From positions 6,619 to 23,605 of the forward strand of contig DLGU01000212.1 of NCBI GenBank assembly GCA_002482865.1: 16,987 bases of DNA. Reading direction: 5' to 3'. Positions 6,952-13,636 of the stretch are shown piece after piece. The notes below the pieces were generated by a model, which saw nothing but the letters and a program-made list of their open reading frames with translations, was not told the origin of the DNA and did not search any database. Both the position numbers and the translations under genes were made by a program. The DNA comes from Porphyrobacter sp. UBA7686 (GTDB lineage Bacteria; Pseudomonadota; Alphaproteobacteria; Sphingomonadales; Sphingomonadaceae). How positions within the stretch are numbered: the stretch's first letter is position 1; the number at the start of each line of letters is the position of its first letter.

Positions 6952-8157
6952 ATGAACCGATTGGCACTTGCCGCCGTGTTGCTGGCCACAGCAGCGCCGC
7001 TCGCCGCCGAAACCCACCGGGTCGAACCCGGCGAGGGTGCAGCCCAACGCTTGCAGGAAGCACTGATCCTCGCTGCGCCGGGCGATGTGGTTGAGTTGGG
7101 AGCGGGGCGGTTCGTGCTGACCGATGGCCTCAGCCTCGATGTCGATGGTGTGACGCTGCGCGGCGCGGGCATGGATGGGGACGGCGCCAGCGTGCTCGAC
7201 TTCACCGGTCAGCAAGGCGCGGGCGAGGGGCTGCTGGTCACCTCCGACAACGTCACCTTGCTCGATTTCGCGGTTGAGAACCCGAAGGGCGACGGGATCA
7301 AGTCCAAGGGCGCGGACAACATCATCTACAGCGGCATCCGGGTCACATGGACCGGCGGGCCCAAGGCGACCAACGGTGCTTACGGCATCTACCCGGTTGA
7401 AAGCATCGGCGTGCTGGTGACGAACTCCAAGGTCTCGGGCGCGTCGGATGCGGGCATCTATGTCGGCCAGAGCCGCGACATCACGGTTCGCCAGAATATC
7501 GTCGAATACAATGTCGCCGGGATCGAGATCGAGAACAGCCGCAATGCGCTCGTCACCGAAAACATCGCCACCCGCAACACCGGCGGACTCTTGGTGTTCG
7601 ACCTTCCCGGCCTGCCGGTGATGAACGGCGGCAACGTGATCCTGCGCCAGAATGTCGTTGCCGATAATGACACCCCTAACTTTGCGCCTCCCGGCAACAT
7701 CGTCGCCAGCGTCCGCCGCGGCACGGGCGTGCTGGTCATGGCGAATGACGGCGTGCTGATCGAGGAAAACGCCTTCGAGAACAACCCCACCGCGCATATC
7801 ATGGTGGTCGCTTACACACAGCCGTTCACCGACGAGCGCTACAATCCCTATGCCCGCAATGTGATCGTCGGCTTCAACGCCTTCGGACGCGGCGGCGATG
7901 ATCCGCAGCTTGATGGCAAGGAGCAATTGCTGGCCGCGTTCGGCGGCGCGCTGCCGCCGGTGCTGTGGGACGGGATCGTCGAGAAGGATAATGGGCTGAA
8001 GATTGCCACGGGCGTGACCGGCTGGTCGCTCAATCTGTCAAAGCCGGGGCAGAGCCTTGCCGAAGCGCAGCCCGGGCCGCTGATGCTGACCCCGCTTGAA
8101 AGCTGGGAGTTCCCCGAAGTCGGTGCCCCCGCAGCGCTGGAGGCGCGGCTGAAGTGA
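6952..8157 (+). CDS. Secreted parallel beta-helix repeat protein
   Basis: A 401-residue protein starting at ATG 6952 behind a strong ribosome binding site (GGAGAGGGAG). The N-terminus MNRLALAAVLLATAAPLAAE is a Sec signal peptide with probable cleavage after LAA. The mature part has repeated right-handed beta-helix turns of the NosD/CASH type, in two blocks (about residues 60-230 and 235-310), visible as phased patterns such as DNVTLLDFAVEN, ESIGVLVTNSKVSG, RDITVRQNIVEYN and DGVLIEENAFENN. It matches the family that I recall as occurring regularly paired with a diheme cytochrome c family (SO2930 type), which is exactly the next gene here. Such folds bind or cleave polysaccharides, or act as scaffolds for metal delivery, but no catalytic site can be assigned. 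The stop overlaps the next start (GTGA). Confidence 0.85.
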   Translation: MNRLALAAVLLATAAPLAAETHRVEPGEGAAQRLQEALILAAPGDVVELGAGRFVLTDGLSLDVDGVTLRGAGMDGDGASVLDFTGQQGAGEGLLVTSDNVTLLDFAVENPKGDGIKSKGADNIIYSGIRVTWTGGPKATNGAYGIYPVESIGVLVTNSKVSGASDAGIYVGQSRDITVRQNIVEYNVAGIEIENSRNALVTENIATRNTGGLLVFDLPGLPVMNGGNVILRQNVVADNDTPNFAPPGNIVASVRRGTGVLVMANDGVLIEENAFENNPTAHIMVVAYTQPFTDERYNPYARNVIVGFNAFGRGGDDPQLDGKEQLLAAFGGALPPVLWDGIVEKDNGLKIATGVTGWSLNLSKPGQSLAEAQPGPLMLTPLESWEFPEVGAPAALEARLK

Positions 8158-9173
8158 AGCGGCGGGGTCTCGGCCTTATGGCTTTGGCCTGCGCCACGTT
8201 CGGCGCAGCGCTCAGCCATGCGACGGTGATCGAGCCTGAGCCGGTCAACGACGCGGCGATCACCGGAACGGCTTTTCCCAAAGCTCTAAGCAAGTTCGTC
8301 TTCTTTCAGGATGCCGGTGATCAACACCCGAGCGCGGGCGTCCACCCCTATGCGCTCAACACGCCGCTATGGTCGGACGGCGCGGAAAAGCTGCGCTTCA
8401 TCTACCTGCCCGAAGGCACGCAGCTTGTGGCTGATGGCGAGGGGCTGCTGAAGTTCCCGGTCGGCGCAGCGATCATCAAGACATTCGCGTTCGGCGAGGG
8501 CGAGGCGCGGCGGCTGATCGAAACCCGCGTGCTGCTCCACCGCGCGGATGGCTGGGTGGCACTGCCGTATCGGTGGAATGCCGAGCAGACCGAGGCGACG
8601 CTGGCCTTGGCGGGCGGCCGGCTCGATCTGGTCACTCCGACGGGCGAGACGATTTCCTATGCCATTCCGAACAAGAACCAGTGCAAGGGCTGTCATGCCA
8701 AAGACGGGCAGGTGATCCCGATCGGCCCCAAGGCGCGCAACCTTTCAGTCAAGTGGATGGCGCAGATGCTGGATGGCGGCGCACTCGACCGACTGCCTCC
8801 GGGCGGGGCGACGATGCCGGTCTGGGCGGGTTACTCGGACAAGGGACCGGTGGAACCCTTTGCCCGCGCCTATCTCGATGTGAACTGCGCCCATTGCCAC
8901 CAGCCCGGTGGGGGCGCGTCCAATTCAGGGCTCGACCTGCGCTGGGAGCAAGCCGATCCCCACGCAATCGGTATCCTCAAGCGCCCGGTCGCGGCGGGGC
9001 GCGGGGCAGGGGGGCATGATTTCTCGGTCCTGCCCGGCCAGCCCGATAAATCGATCCTGCTTTACCGGATGGACAGTGCGGAGCCCGGTATCGCCATGCC
9101 TGAACTGGGCAAGGCCAGCGTGGACAAGCAAGGCGTCGCCGTCGTGCGGCGCTGGATTGCGGAGATGAAATGA
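8154..9173 (+). CDS. Secreted diheme c-type cytochrome, SO2930-like family
   Basis: A 339-residue protein whose GTG start (8154) overlaps the beta-helix gene's stop by four bases (GTGA); a later in-frame ATG at 8178 would shorten the signal peptide. The N-terminus KRRGLGLMALACATFGAALSHA fits a Sec signal peptide. LMALAC is not a good lipobox. Two heme c motifs are present: CKGCH at 177-181 and CAHCH at 245-249. Methionines in TMPVWAGY (M221) and IAMPELG (M315) are candidate axial ligands. The N-terminal 160 residues form a beta-rich domain with WSDGAEK and FPVGAAIIKTF. The protein should carry electrons in the periplasm. The partner and the reaction are unknown. The pairing with the beta-helix gene is conserved in relatives as I recall. 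Confidence 0.88.
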   Translation: MKRRGLGLMALACATFGAALSHATVIEPEPVNDAAITGTAFPKALSKFVFFQDAGDQHPSAGVHPYALNTPLWSDGAEKLRFIYLPEGTQLVADGEGLLKFPVGAAIIKTFAFGEGEARRLIETRVLLHRADGWVALPYRWNAEQTEATLALAGGRLDLVTPTGETISYAIPNKNQCKGCHAKDGQVIPIGPKARNLSVKWMAQMLDGGALDRLPPGGATMPVWAGYSDKGPVEPFARAYLDVNCAHCHQPGGGASNSGLDLRWEQADPHAIGILKRPVAAGRGAGGHDFSVLPGQPDKSILLYRMDSAEPGIAMPELGKASVDKQGVAVVRRWIAEMK

Positions 9174-10153
9174 TGAAGTGGGTCTGGCGCGGTTTGCTCG
9201 CGCTCCTTGGTATCCTCGTGATCGCCTTCCTGATCTTCCGCACGCCCGATACGAACGCGGCCGAAATGCGCGCCAAGTATGGCGGACCGCCATCGCAATT
9301 CGTTGCAATCGGCGGCGGTGTGACCGTGCACCTGCGGGACGAGGGGCCGAAAGATGCGCCCGCGATTGTTCTGCTCCACGGCTCCAATGCCGATCTACAC
9401 ACCTGGGAGCCGTGGGTCGCGGCGCTTAAGGGCCAATACCGGGTGATCCGCTTCGATCAGGTCGGGCACGGCCTGACCGGGCCTGATCCCAAAGATGATT
9501 ATAGCCGCGACAATTACGTCGCCGATATCCTCGAGGTGGCGGACAAGCTGGGACTGAAGCGGTTCATCCTCGGCGGCAATTCGATGGGTGGGAAGCACGC
9601 CCTAGCCTTTGCGGTCGCCCACCCCGCGCGGCTGACCGGCCTTTTGCTGGTCGATGGCAGCGGCGGGCCGATGCTTAAGCTCGATACCAAAAAGGACGAC
9701 GACAGCGGCAATATCGGCTTCAAGATTGCCCAGACGCCGGGGATCAATCTGCTGGTCGAGCAGATCACGCCCCGCAGCTTGATCCAGCAAAGCCTCGAAC
9801 AATCGGTCTCGGTCAAATCCGTCGCGAGTGAAGCGGCCGTGACGCGTTACTGGGAGCTGCTGCGCTATCCAGGCAACCGCCGTGCGACCTTGAAGCGCTT
9901 CGGCTACCCCTATGATCCGCTGGCCGAGGCGGATATCGCCAAGGTCACCACGCCGACGCTGATCCTGTGGGGCGAGGAGGATCGCGTGATCCCGGTCGAA
10001 GCGGGTAAGTGGCTCGCCAAGACCATGCCGAACAACACGCTGGTGATCTATCCCAAGATCGGCCACCTGCCGCACGAGGAAGCCCCTGAGGCCACGCTTG
10101 GCGACTTGCAACCGTGGCTTGCCGAGCACGCCTTGACCGCAAAACCGGAGTAA
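9170..10153 (+). CDS. Membrane-anchored alpha/beta hydrolase
   Basis: A 327-residue alpha/beta hydrolase. ATG codons at 9170 and 9173 are adjacent; either start overlaps the cytochrome stop, so translation is likely coupled. Residues 4-23 form one hydrophobic span and act as an inner-membrane anchor, probably leaving the catalytic domain in the periplasm. The catalytic set is complete: oxyanion HG at 70-71, nucleophile S138 in GGNSMGG, acid D271 in GEEDRVIP and H299 in IGHLPHEE. FDQVGHGLTGP at 95-105 is typical of the family. Esterase, lipase or C-C hydrolase activity is possible; the substrate is unknown. As third gene in an overlapping trio of exported proteins, it may process a compound handled by the beta-helix protein and cytochrome. 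Confidence 0.88.
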   Translation: MMKWVWRGLLALLGILVIAFLIFRTPDTNAAEMRAKYGGPPSQFVAIGGGVTVHLRDEGPKDAPAIVLLHGSNADLHTWEPWVAALKGQYRVIRFDQVGHGLTGPDPKDDYSRDNYVADILEVADKLGLKRFILGGNSMGGKHALAFAVAHPARLTGLLLVDGSGGPMLKLDTKKDDDSGNIGFKIAQTPGINLLVEQITPRSLIQQSLEQSVSVKSVASEAAVTRYWELLRYPGNRRATLKRFGYPYDPLAEADIAKVTTPTLILWGEEDRVIPVEAGKWLAKTMPNNTLVIYPKIGHLPHEEAPEATLGDLQPWLAEHALTAKPE

Positions 10154-10247
10154 CCCCCCGCCCACTCGCCCGCGCCCACTGGACGCCAAGGTTGCTTGCA
10201 CCCTACACCCTTTCGCACCTGCACACAGAATCGAAAGGCTGGCGGCT

Positions 10248-10952
10248 TTGCGCAAACTCGGGATCATCGGCGGCATGAGCTGGGTGTCGACCGCGACCTA
10301 TTATGATTACATCAACCGCATCGTCCAGAAACGCGCTGCCCCGATGGCGAGCGCGCCGCTGCTGATTGAAAGCCTCGATTTCTGCCAACTCTATGCATTG
10401 CGCGAAGAACGTGACTGGCAGCGTGCGGCAAGCGTGCTGATCGAAAGTGCAAAGCGGCTCGAAGGTGCGGGCGCGGAGGGTCTCATCATCGGCGCCAATT
10501 CAATGCACCGGCTGTATGACGATGTGGCGGCCAGCGTGAATATCCCGATCCTGCACATCGCCGAATATGTGGGCCTCGCCATGAAGCACGCCGGTGTGAC
10601 CAGCGCAGCGCTCCTGGGTACCCGCAACGTGATGACAGAAAGCTTTTATCGCAAGCGGCTGGTCGCCCACGGGATCGATTTGCTGCCGCCCAACCTTGAA
10701 TATGTCGAGATGCTCGATCGGATCATCTATGACGAGCTGATGGTCGGCAAGGTCACGCGCGAGGCCGAGCGGACGCTGAAGACGATCATCACCAACAAAG
10801 CCCAGGAGGGTGCCGGTGCAGTGGTGCTGGCATGCACCGAACTTGATCTGGTGGTCGATGTCGATGCCAATGTCCTGCCGATCTTTGACAGCACTCGCAT
10901 CCATTGCGAAGCGGCGGCGGATTGGATTTTGCATCAGGAAACCGAGGGATAG
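10248..10952 (+). CDS. Aspartate/glutamate racemase family protein lacking one catalytic residue
   Basis: A 234-residue protein of the Asp/Glu racemase family, similar to E. coli YgeA throughout: GIIGGMSWVST at 5-15, LLGTRNVM at 122-129, and a VLACTEL motif with C196. The start is TTG at 10248, supported by AAAGG eight bases upstream and by the GIIGGM strand that must follow directly. These enzymes interconvert L- and D-amino acids with two opposed catalytic residues, usually both Cys (Thr83/Cys197 in YgeA as I recall). Here the first position is A83 in GANSMH, so only C196 remains. The protein may therefore have lost racemase activity or do another reaction. The gene stands alone, with 94 bases before it and a terminator after it. 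Confidence 0.85.
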   Translation: MRKLGIIGGMSWVSTATYYDYINRIVQKRAAPMASAPLLIESLDFCQLYALREERDWQRAASVLIESAKRLEGAGAEGLIIGANSMHRLYDDVAASVNIPILHIAEYVGLAMKHAGVTSAALLGTRNVMTESFYRKRLVAHGIDLLPPNLEYVEMLDRIIYDELMVGKVTREAERTLKTIITNKAQEGAGAVVLACTELDLVVDVDANVLPIFDSTRIHCEAAADWILHQETEG

Positions 10953-10995
10953 CCTTCGGCTCATCGGGCTGGACGTGCAGTTGGTCGAATAGCTG

Positions 10996-11014
10996 GGTTG
11001 CAAGGGGTGCAACC
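10996..11014. repeat. Perfect 7-bp inverted repeat
   Basis: GGTTGCA (10996-11002) and TGCAACC (11008-11014) are separated by AGGGG. The hairpin lies 44 bases after the racemase stop. It lacks a following T-run, so it is more likely an RNA 3'-end stem, a processing signal or a palindromic operator than an intrinsic terminator. Confidence 0.45.
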
Positions 11015-11104
11015 GATTAACTTTCACTCCTATGGCGCGCTCGGATTTTGTCGCGGAAACGTTTTGGCATTATCCGGGTCTTCGGGTCGCACCGATTGGC
11101 CCTT

Positions 11105-11156
11105 GGGGCCGCTTTCCTCCCCCCAATCACCGGAAGGCGGCCCCATAATTTTTCTT
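11105..11156 (+). terminator. Rho-independent terminator
   Basis: The left arm 11105-11117 (GGGGCCGCTTTCC) pairs along its full 13 positions with the right arm 11132-11144 (GGAAGGCGGCCCC), with a single T-G wobble. The loop is 14 bases and C-rich (TCCTCCCCCC-type). The right arm is followed at 11145-11156 by ATAATTTTTCTT. This is the clearest intrinsic terminator in the window, and it is oriented to stop plus-strand transcripts about 150 bases after the racemase gene. Confidence 0.75.
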
Positions 11157-11248
11157 GCCCAACCTTCTGTTTTTCCGGTACTTTTGTGGTGTTCTTGCCT
11201 CGTTCCGGTTGAGAAGCCTGTCCGGCTCGCCTACGCGCTCGACCTGTG

Positions 11249-12412
11249 ATGACCCGCGCACCTTATGCTGCTGACCCTGAGGCCCACGGGCCGCGAGAAT
11301 TCGGCGGCGCCGGCGATGGCGAACGGCGCGGTCCGCGCAGTGCCTTCCAGCGCGATCGTGACCGGATCATCCATTCGATGAGCTTCCGGCGGCTGAAATC
11401 CAAGACTCAGGTCTTCATCGCTCCCGATGGCGATCACTATCGTACCCGCCTGACTCACAGCCTTGAAGTCGCGCAAATCGGACGGGTGATCGCGCGCGCT
11501 CTCGGGCTGGACGAGGATCTGACCGAAGCCCTGTGTCTTGCCCATGATCTCGGCCACCCGCCATTTGGCCATGCAGGGGAAGCGGCGCTTTCGGCTGCGA
11601 TGGAGCGACACGGCGGCTTTGATCACAATGCGCAGGCGCTGCGTACGGTGATGCGGATCGAGTGTCCGTACCCCGCACATGACGGGCTCAACCTCACGTG
11701 GGACCTGCTGGAAGGCTTGGCCAAGCACAACGGCCCGGTGACCGCGCCAAACTGGGCGCTGGCTGAATTGGACGAAGCTTTTCCGCTGATGCTCGGCACT
11801 TGGCCCTCGCTTGAGGCGCAAGTGGCGGCAGTGGCGGACGATATTGCCTATGACAATCACGACATCGACGATGGATTGCGCGCCGGGTTTCTGAGCCTTG
11901 ACGATTTGCTCGCCCTCGATTTCCTCGCAGATCAGTGGCGTAGCGTCGAAAAGCGCTTCCCACATGCCCCGCGTGACCGTCTGCTGCGCGAGATGATACG
12001 CGACCAGATCGGGCTGATGGTGAATGATGTGATCGAGAATACTGCGGCGCAGGTGAAAGGCCTGCGGTCGGTGGCAGATGTGCGCGAGGCCGGGCGCCAG
12101 CTCGCCGGGTTCTCCCCCGCGATGGCCGCACAGGAACGGCGGCTAAAGACCTTCATGTACGAACGGCTTTACTACCACCCCGAACAGATCGCAGCGGCCG
12201 AGCGCGCGCGTGATGTCGTGGCGCGCCTCTACGCCGCCTACGCGCAGGACGCGCGCCTGATGCCGGACGACTGGCAGGCACGCCTGCCGCAGCGCGATCC
12301 GAGCCGCGCGCGGGTGATCGCCGATTTCATTGCCGGCATGAGCGACCGGTTTGCGATGCAGGCGGTGAGCAAAATCTATGGCGAGCGTCCCTTGGGTCTG
12401 ATCAATGTCTGA
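11249..12412 (+). CDS. dgt: Deoxyguanosinetriphosphate triphosphohydrolase-like protein (HD superfamily dNTPase)
   Basis: A 387-residue protein counted from ATG 11249; an overlapping GTG at 11246 adds one residue. It shows the alphaproteobacterial Dgt-like layout: PRSAFQRDRDRIIHSMSFRRLK at the N-terminus, HYRTRLTHSLEVAQIG with metal ligand H70, the HD pair H99-D100 in AHDLGHPPFGHAGE, and a DDIAYDNHDIDDGLRAG segment (197-213) with the last metal ligand. These enzymes remove triphosphate from dNTPs, trimming nucleotide pools. They are cytosolic, often form hexamers and are controlled allosterically by nucleotides. The 3' end overlaps the next gene by eight bases. In many alphaproteobacteria dgt is followed by argS; that is not the case here. 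Confidence 0.93.
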   Translation: MTRAPYAADPEAHGPREFGGAGDGERRGPRSAFQRDRDRIIHSMSFRRLKSKTQVFIAPDGDHYRTRLTHSLEVAQIGRVIARALGLDEDLTEALCLAHDLGHPPFGHAGEAALSAAMERHGGFDHNAQALRTVMRIECPYPAHDGLNLTWDLLEGLAKHNGPVTAPNWALAELDEAFPLMLGTWPSLEAQVAAVADDIAYDNHDIDDGLRAGFLSLDDLLALDFLADQWRSVEKRFPHAPRDRLLREMIRDQIGLMVNDVIENTAAQVKGLRSVADVREAGRQLAGFSPAMAAQERRLKTFMYERLYYHPEQIAAAERARDVVARLYAAYAQDARLMPDDWQARLPQRDPSRARVIADFIAGMSDRFAMQAVSKIYGERPLGLINV

Positions 12413-13127
12413 TCCGCGCAGCATCGACCCGGTACGCATCGCTCTGGTCGGGGCCACCGGGCTGGTCGGCCGCCGCGTGATCGAGCTTGCCAGCGCGGGC
12501 GATGAGGTGCGGATCGTCGGCATCGCCCGGCGCGAGGTTCCGCTGCCGCCCGGCGCGCGGATGGAGATGTTCGTGGCAGAGCCCGCCAAATGGGGCGAAG
12601 TCCTCGACGCGGTCCGCCCGCGTGCGCTGATCTGTGCGCTTGGCACGACCTGGAAGAAGGCCGGACGTGACGAAGCGGCGTTCCGCGCGGTCGATCACGA
12701 TCTGGTGCTCGCCACCGCCGAAACGGCGAAACGGGCCGGGGTGCCCAACATGGTGGTGGTCAGTGCCGCAGGAGCCGATGCCCGTTCTAAGAGCCTGTAT
12801 ATGCGCGTGAAGGGCGAGACCGAGGAAGCGCTGTCACGCGTCGGGTTCAAGCGGCTCGATATCCTCCATCCCGGCCTGCTGCGCGGAACACGCACCGACG
12901 ATCTGCGCCTTGCCGAGCGGGCGGCGATCATCGCTGCGCCGCTGATTGATCCGCTGTTGTCGGGGTCGTGGCAGCGATTTCGCTCAATCGATGCGGGGCT
13001 GGTAGCTGAGGCCGCGCTAGGGCTGGCGCTGCGCCGGGCCGGAGGACGATTTACGCACGACAACGAGGCGATGCGCCGCGCCGCGCGCGAATGGCGTCGC
13101 TTGGGCGAGACGGGAGAGGCTCAATGA
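12405..13127 (+). CDS. Atypical SDR (TIP30/HIM1-like NAD(P)H-binding protein)
   Basis: A 240-residue Rossmann-fold protein starting at ATG 12405, inside the end of the dgt-like gene. The nucleotide-binding motif is VGATGLVG (15-22). The core continues with ALICALGTTWKKAG (74-87), VVVSAAGA (117-124, S120) and Y132-x3-K136 in YMRVKGETEEAL, followed by LHPGLLRG (154-161). This is the pattern of the TIP30/CC3-like atypical SDR group, which in bacteria are often annotated only as oxidoreductases or nucleoside-diphosphate-sugar epimerase-like. The substrate is unknown. The stop overlaps the ATG of the ABA4-like gene (ATGA, 13124-13127), so the two products may act together. Confidence 0.85.
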   Translation: MSDPRSIDPVRIALVGATGLVGRRVIELASAGDEVRIVGIARREVPLPPGARMEMFVAEPAKWGEVLDAVRPRALICALGTTWKKAGRDEAAFRAVDHDLVLATAETAKRAGVPNMVVVSAAGADARSKSLYMRVKGETEEALSRVGFKRLDILHPGLLRGTRTDDLRLAERAAIIAAPLIDPLLSGSWQRFRSIDAGLVAEAALGLALRRAGGRFTHDNEAMRRAAREWRRLGETGEAQ

Positions 13128-13576
13128 TCGACTGGAATGCGTGGTTCAGCATGGTCAACCTGCTGGCGCTGATCGCGTGGACGGGGCTGATCCTGCTGCC
13201 GCGCTGGCCGGCCCTCCTGTCCGGAATCCTCTATCTCGGCATTGGCCTGCTGTGCCTGATCTACGCCACCGGGCTGATCGGCTTGTTGAGCGGGCTGATC
13301 CCCAATCCGCAAGGCGGCGGAGCGAATTTCACGACCATCGAAGGCGTCCGCTCGATCTTTGGTTCGAACGGCGGAGTCACGATCGGATGGACGCATTACC
13401 TCGCCTTTGATCTCTTCGTAGGGCTGTGGATCGCCCGCGATGGCGATGCGAAGAACATCTCGCGCTTCATTCAAGCGCCGGTTTTGCTGGCGACCTTCAT
13501 GGCCGGGCCGCTTGGCTTGCTGGTGTGGCTGGGCTTGCGCGAGCCGATTGCGCGGCGGCAGGGGCGGTTTCGCTAG
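13124..13576 (+). CDS. ABA4-like family (DUF4281) membrane protein
   Basis: A 150-residue integral membrane protein. ATG 13124 overlaps the previous stop (ATGA) and has GGGAGAGG just upstream. There are about four transmembrane helices (roughly residues 9-27, 30-58, 88-104 and 117-137). The signature region ANFTTIEGVRSIFGSNGG at 67-84, then WTHYLAFDLFVGLWIARD at 89-106, matches the ABA4-like family. The plant founder, ABA4, is needed for neoxanthin formation in chloroplasts. Bacterial members have no proven function. Overlap with an SDR gene hints at a lipid or isoprenoid role, but this is inference. The 60-base gap to the next gene contains a hairpin over that gene's ribosome binding site. 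Confidence 0.85.
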   Translation: MIDWNAWFSMVNLLALIAWTGLILLPRWPALLSGILYLGIGLLCLIYATGLIGLLSGLIPNPQGGGANFTTIEGVRSIFGSNGGVTIGWTHYLAFDLFVGLWIARDGDAKNISRFIQAPVLLATFMAGPLGLLVWLGLREPIARRQGRFR

Positions 13577-13601
13577 ACCACCGTGCCGCGTTGCGCTTAA
13601 C

Positions 13602-13627
13602 CTCTCCCCAAACAGCTTTTGGGAGAG
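13602..13627 (+). promoter_or_regulatory. Hairpin covering the ribosome binding site of the acyl-CoA synthetase
   Basis: The left arm 13602-13612 (CTCTCCCCAAA) pairs with the right arm 13617-13627 (TTTTGGGAGAG) around the four-base loop CAGC, with one C-T mismatch in eleven positions. The right arm contains GGGAGAG, the Shine-Dalgarno sequence, which ends nine bases before the ATG at 13637. When folded, the stem would hide the ribosome binding site, so it could limit initiation or act as a regulated switch. It is too close to the next start and lacks an external T-run, which argues against a terminator. Confidence 0.5.
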
Positions 13628-13636
13628 AGCAGCGCC

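Larger units (their letters stand above)
10953..11248 (+). other. Noncoding stretch between the racemase and dgt-like genes
   Basis: About 296 bases without a credible gene. A reading frame of 83 codons at 10998-11249 has no family resemblance, an unconvincing start and unusual composition. The stretch holds a 7-bp perfect inverted repeat near its start and a strong terminator hairpin (listed separately). Between 11161 and 11248 it should carry the promoter of the dgt-like gene; TTGCCC (11156-11161 area) and a TACTTT 18 bases further are only a weak sigma-70 match. The segment 11015-11156 could be a 3' UTR or a small RNA gene ending at the terminator. Confidence 0.5.

Noticed and set aside
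6790..7926. Open minus-strand frame of 378 codons opposite the beta-helix gene.
   Set aside because: The plus strand encodes a signal peptide and regular beta-helix turns with a strong ribosome binding site; the antisense product has no recognisable domain.
8154..8196. Possible lipobox LMALAC in the diheme cytochrome signal peptide.
   Set aside because: The residues at -3 and -2 (Ala, Leu) do not fit the lipobox rule, and a standard cleavage site SHA follows a few residues later.
10998..11249. Plus-strand open frame of 83 codons between the racemase and dgt-like genes.
   Set aside because: It begins inside an inverted repeat, runs through the terminator hairpin, has no ribosome binding site and no domain; better explained as noncoding.
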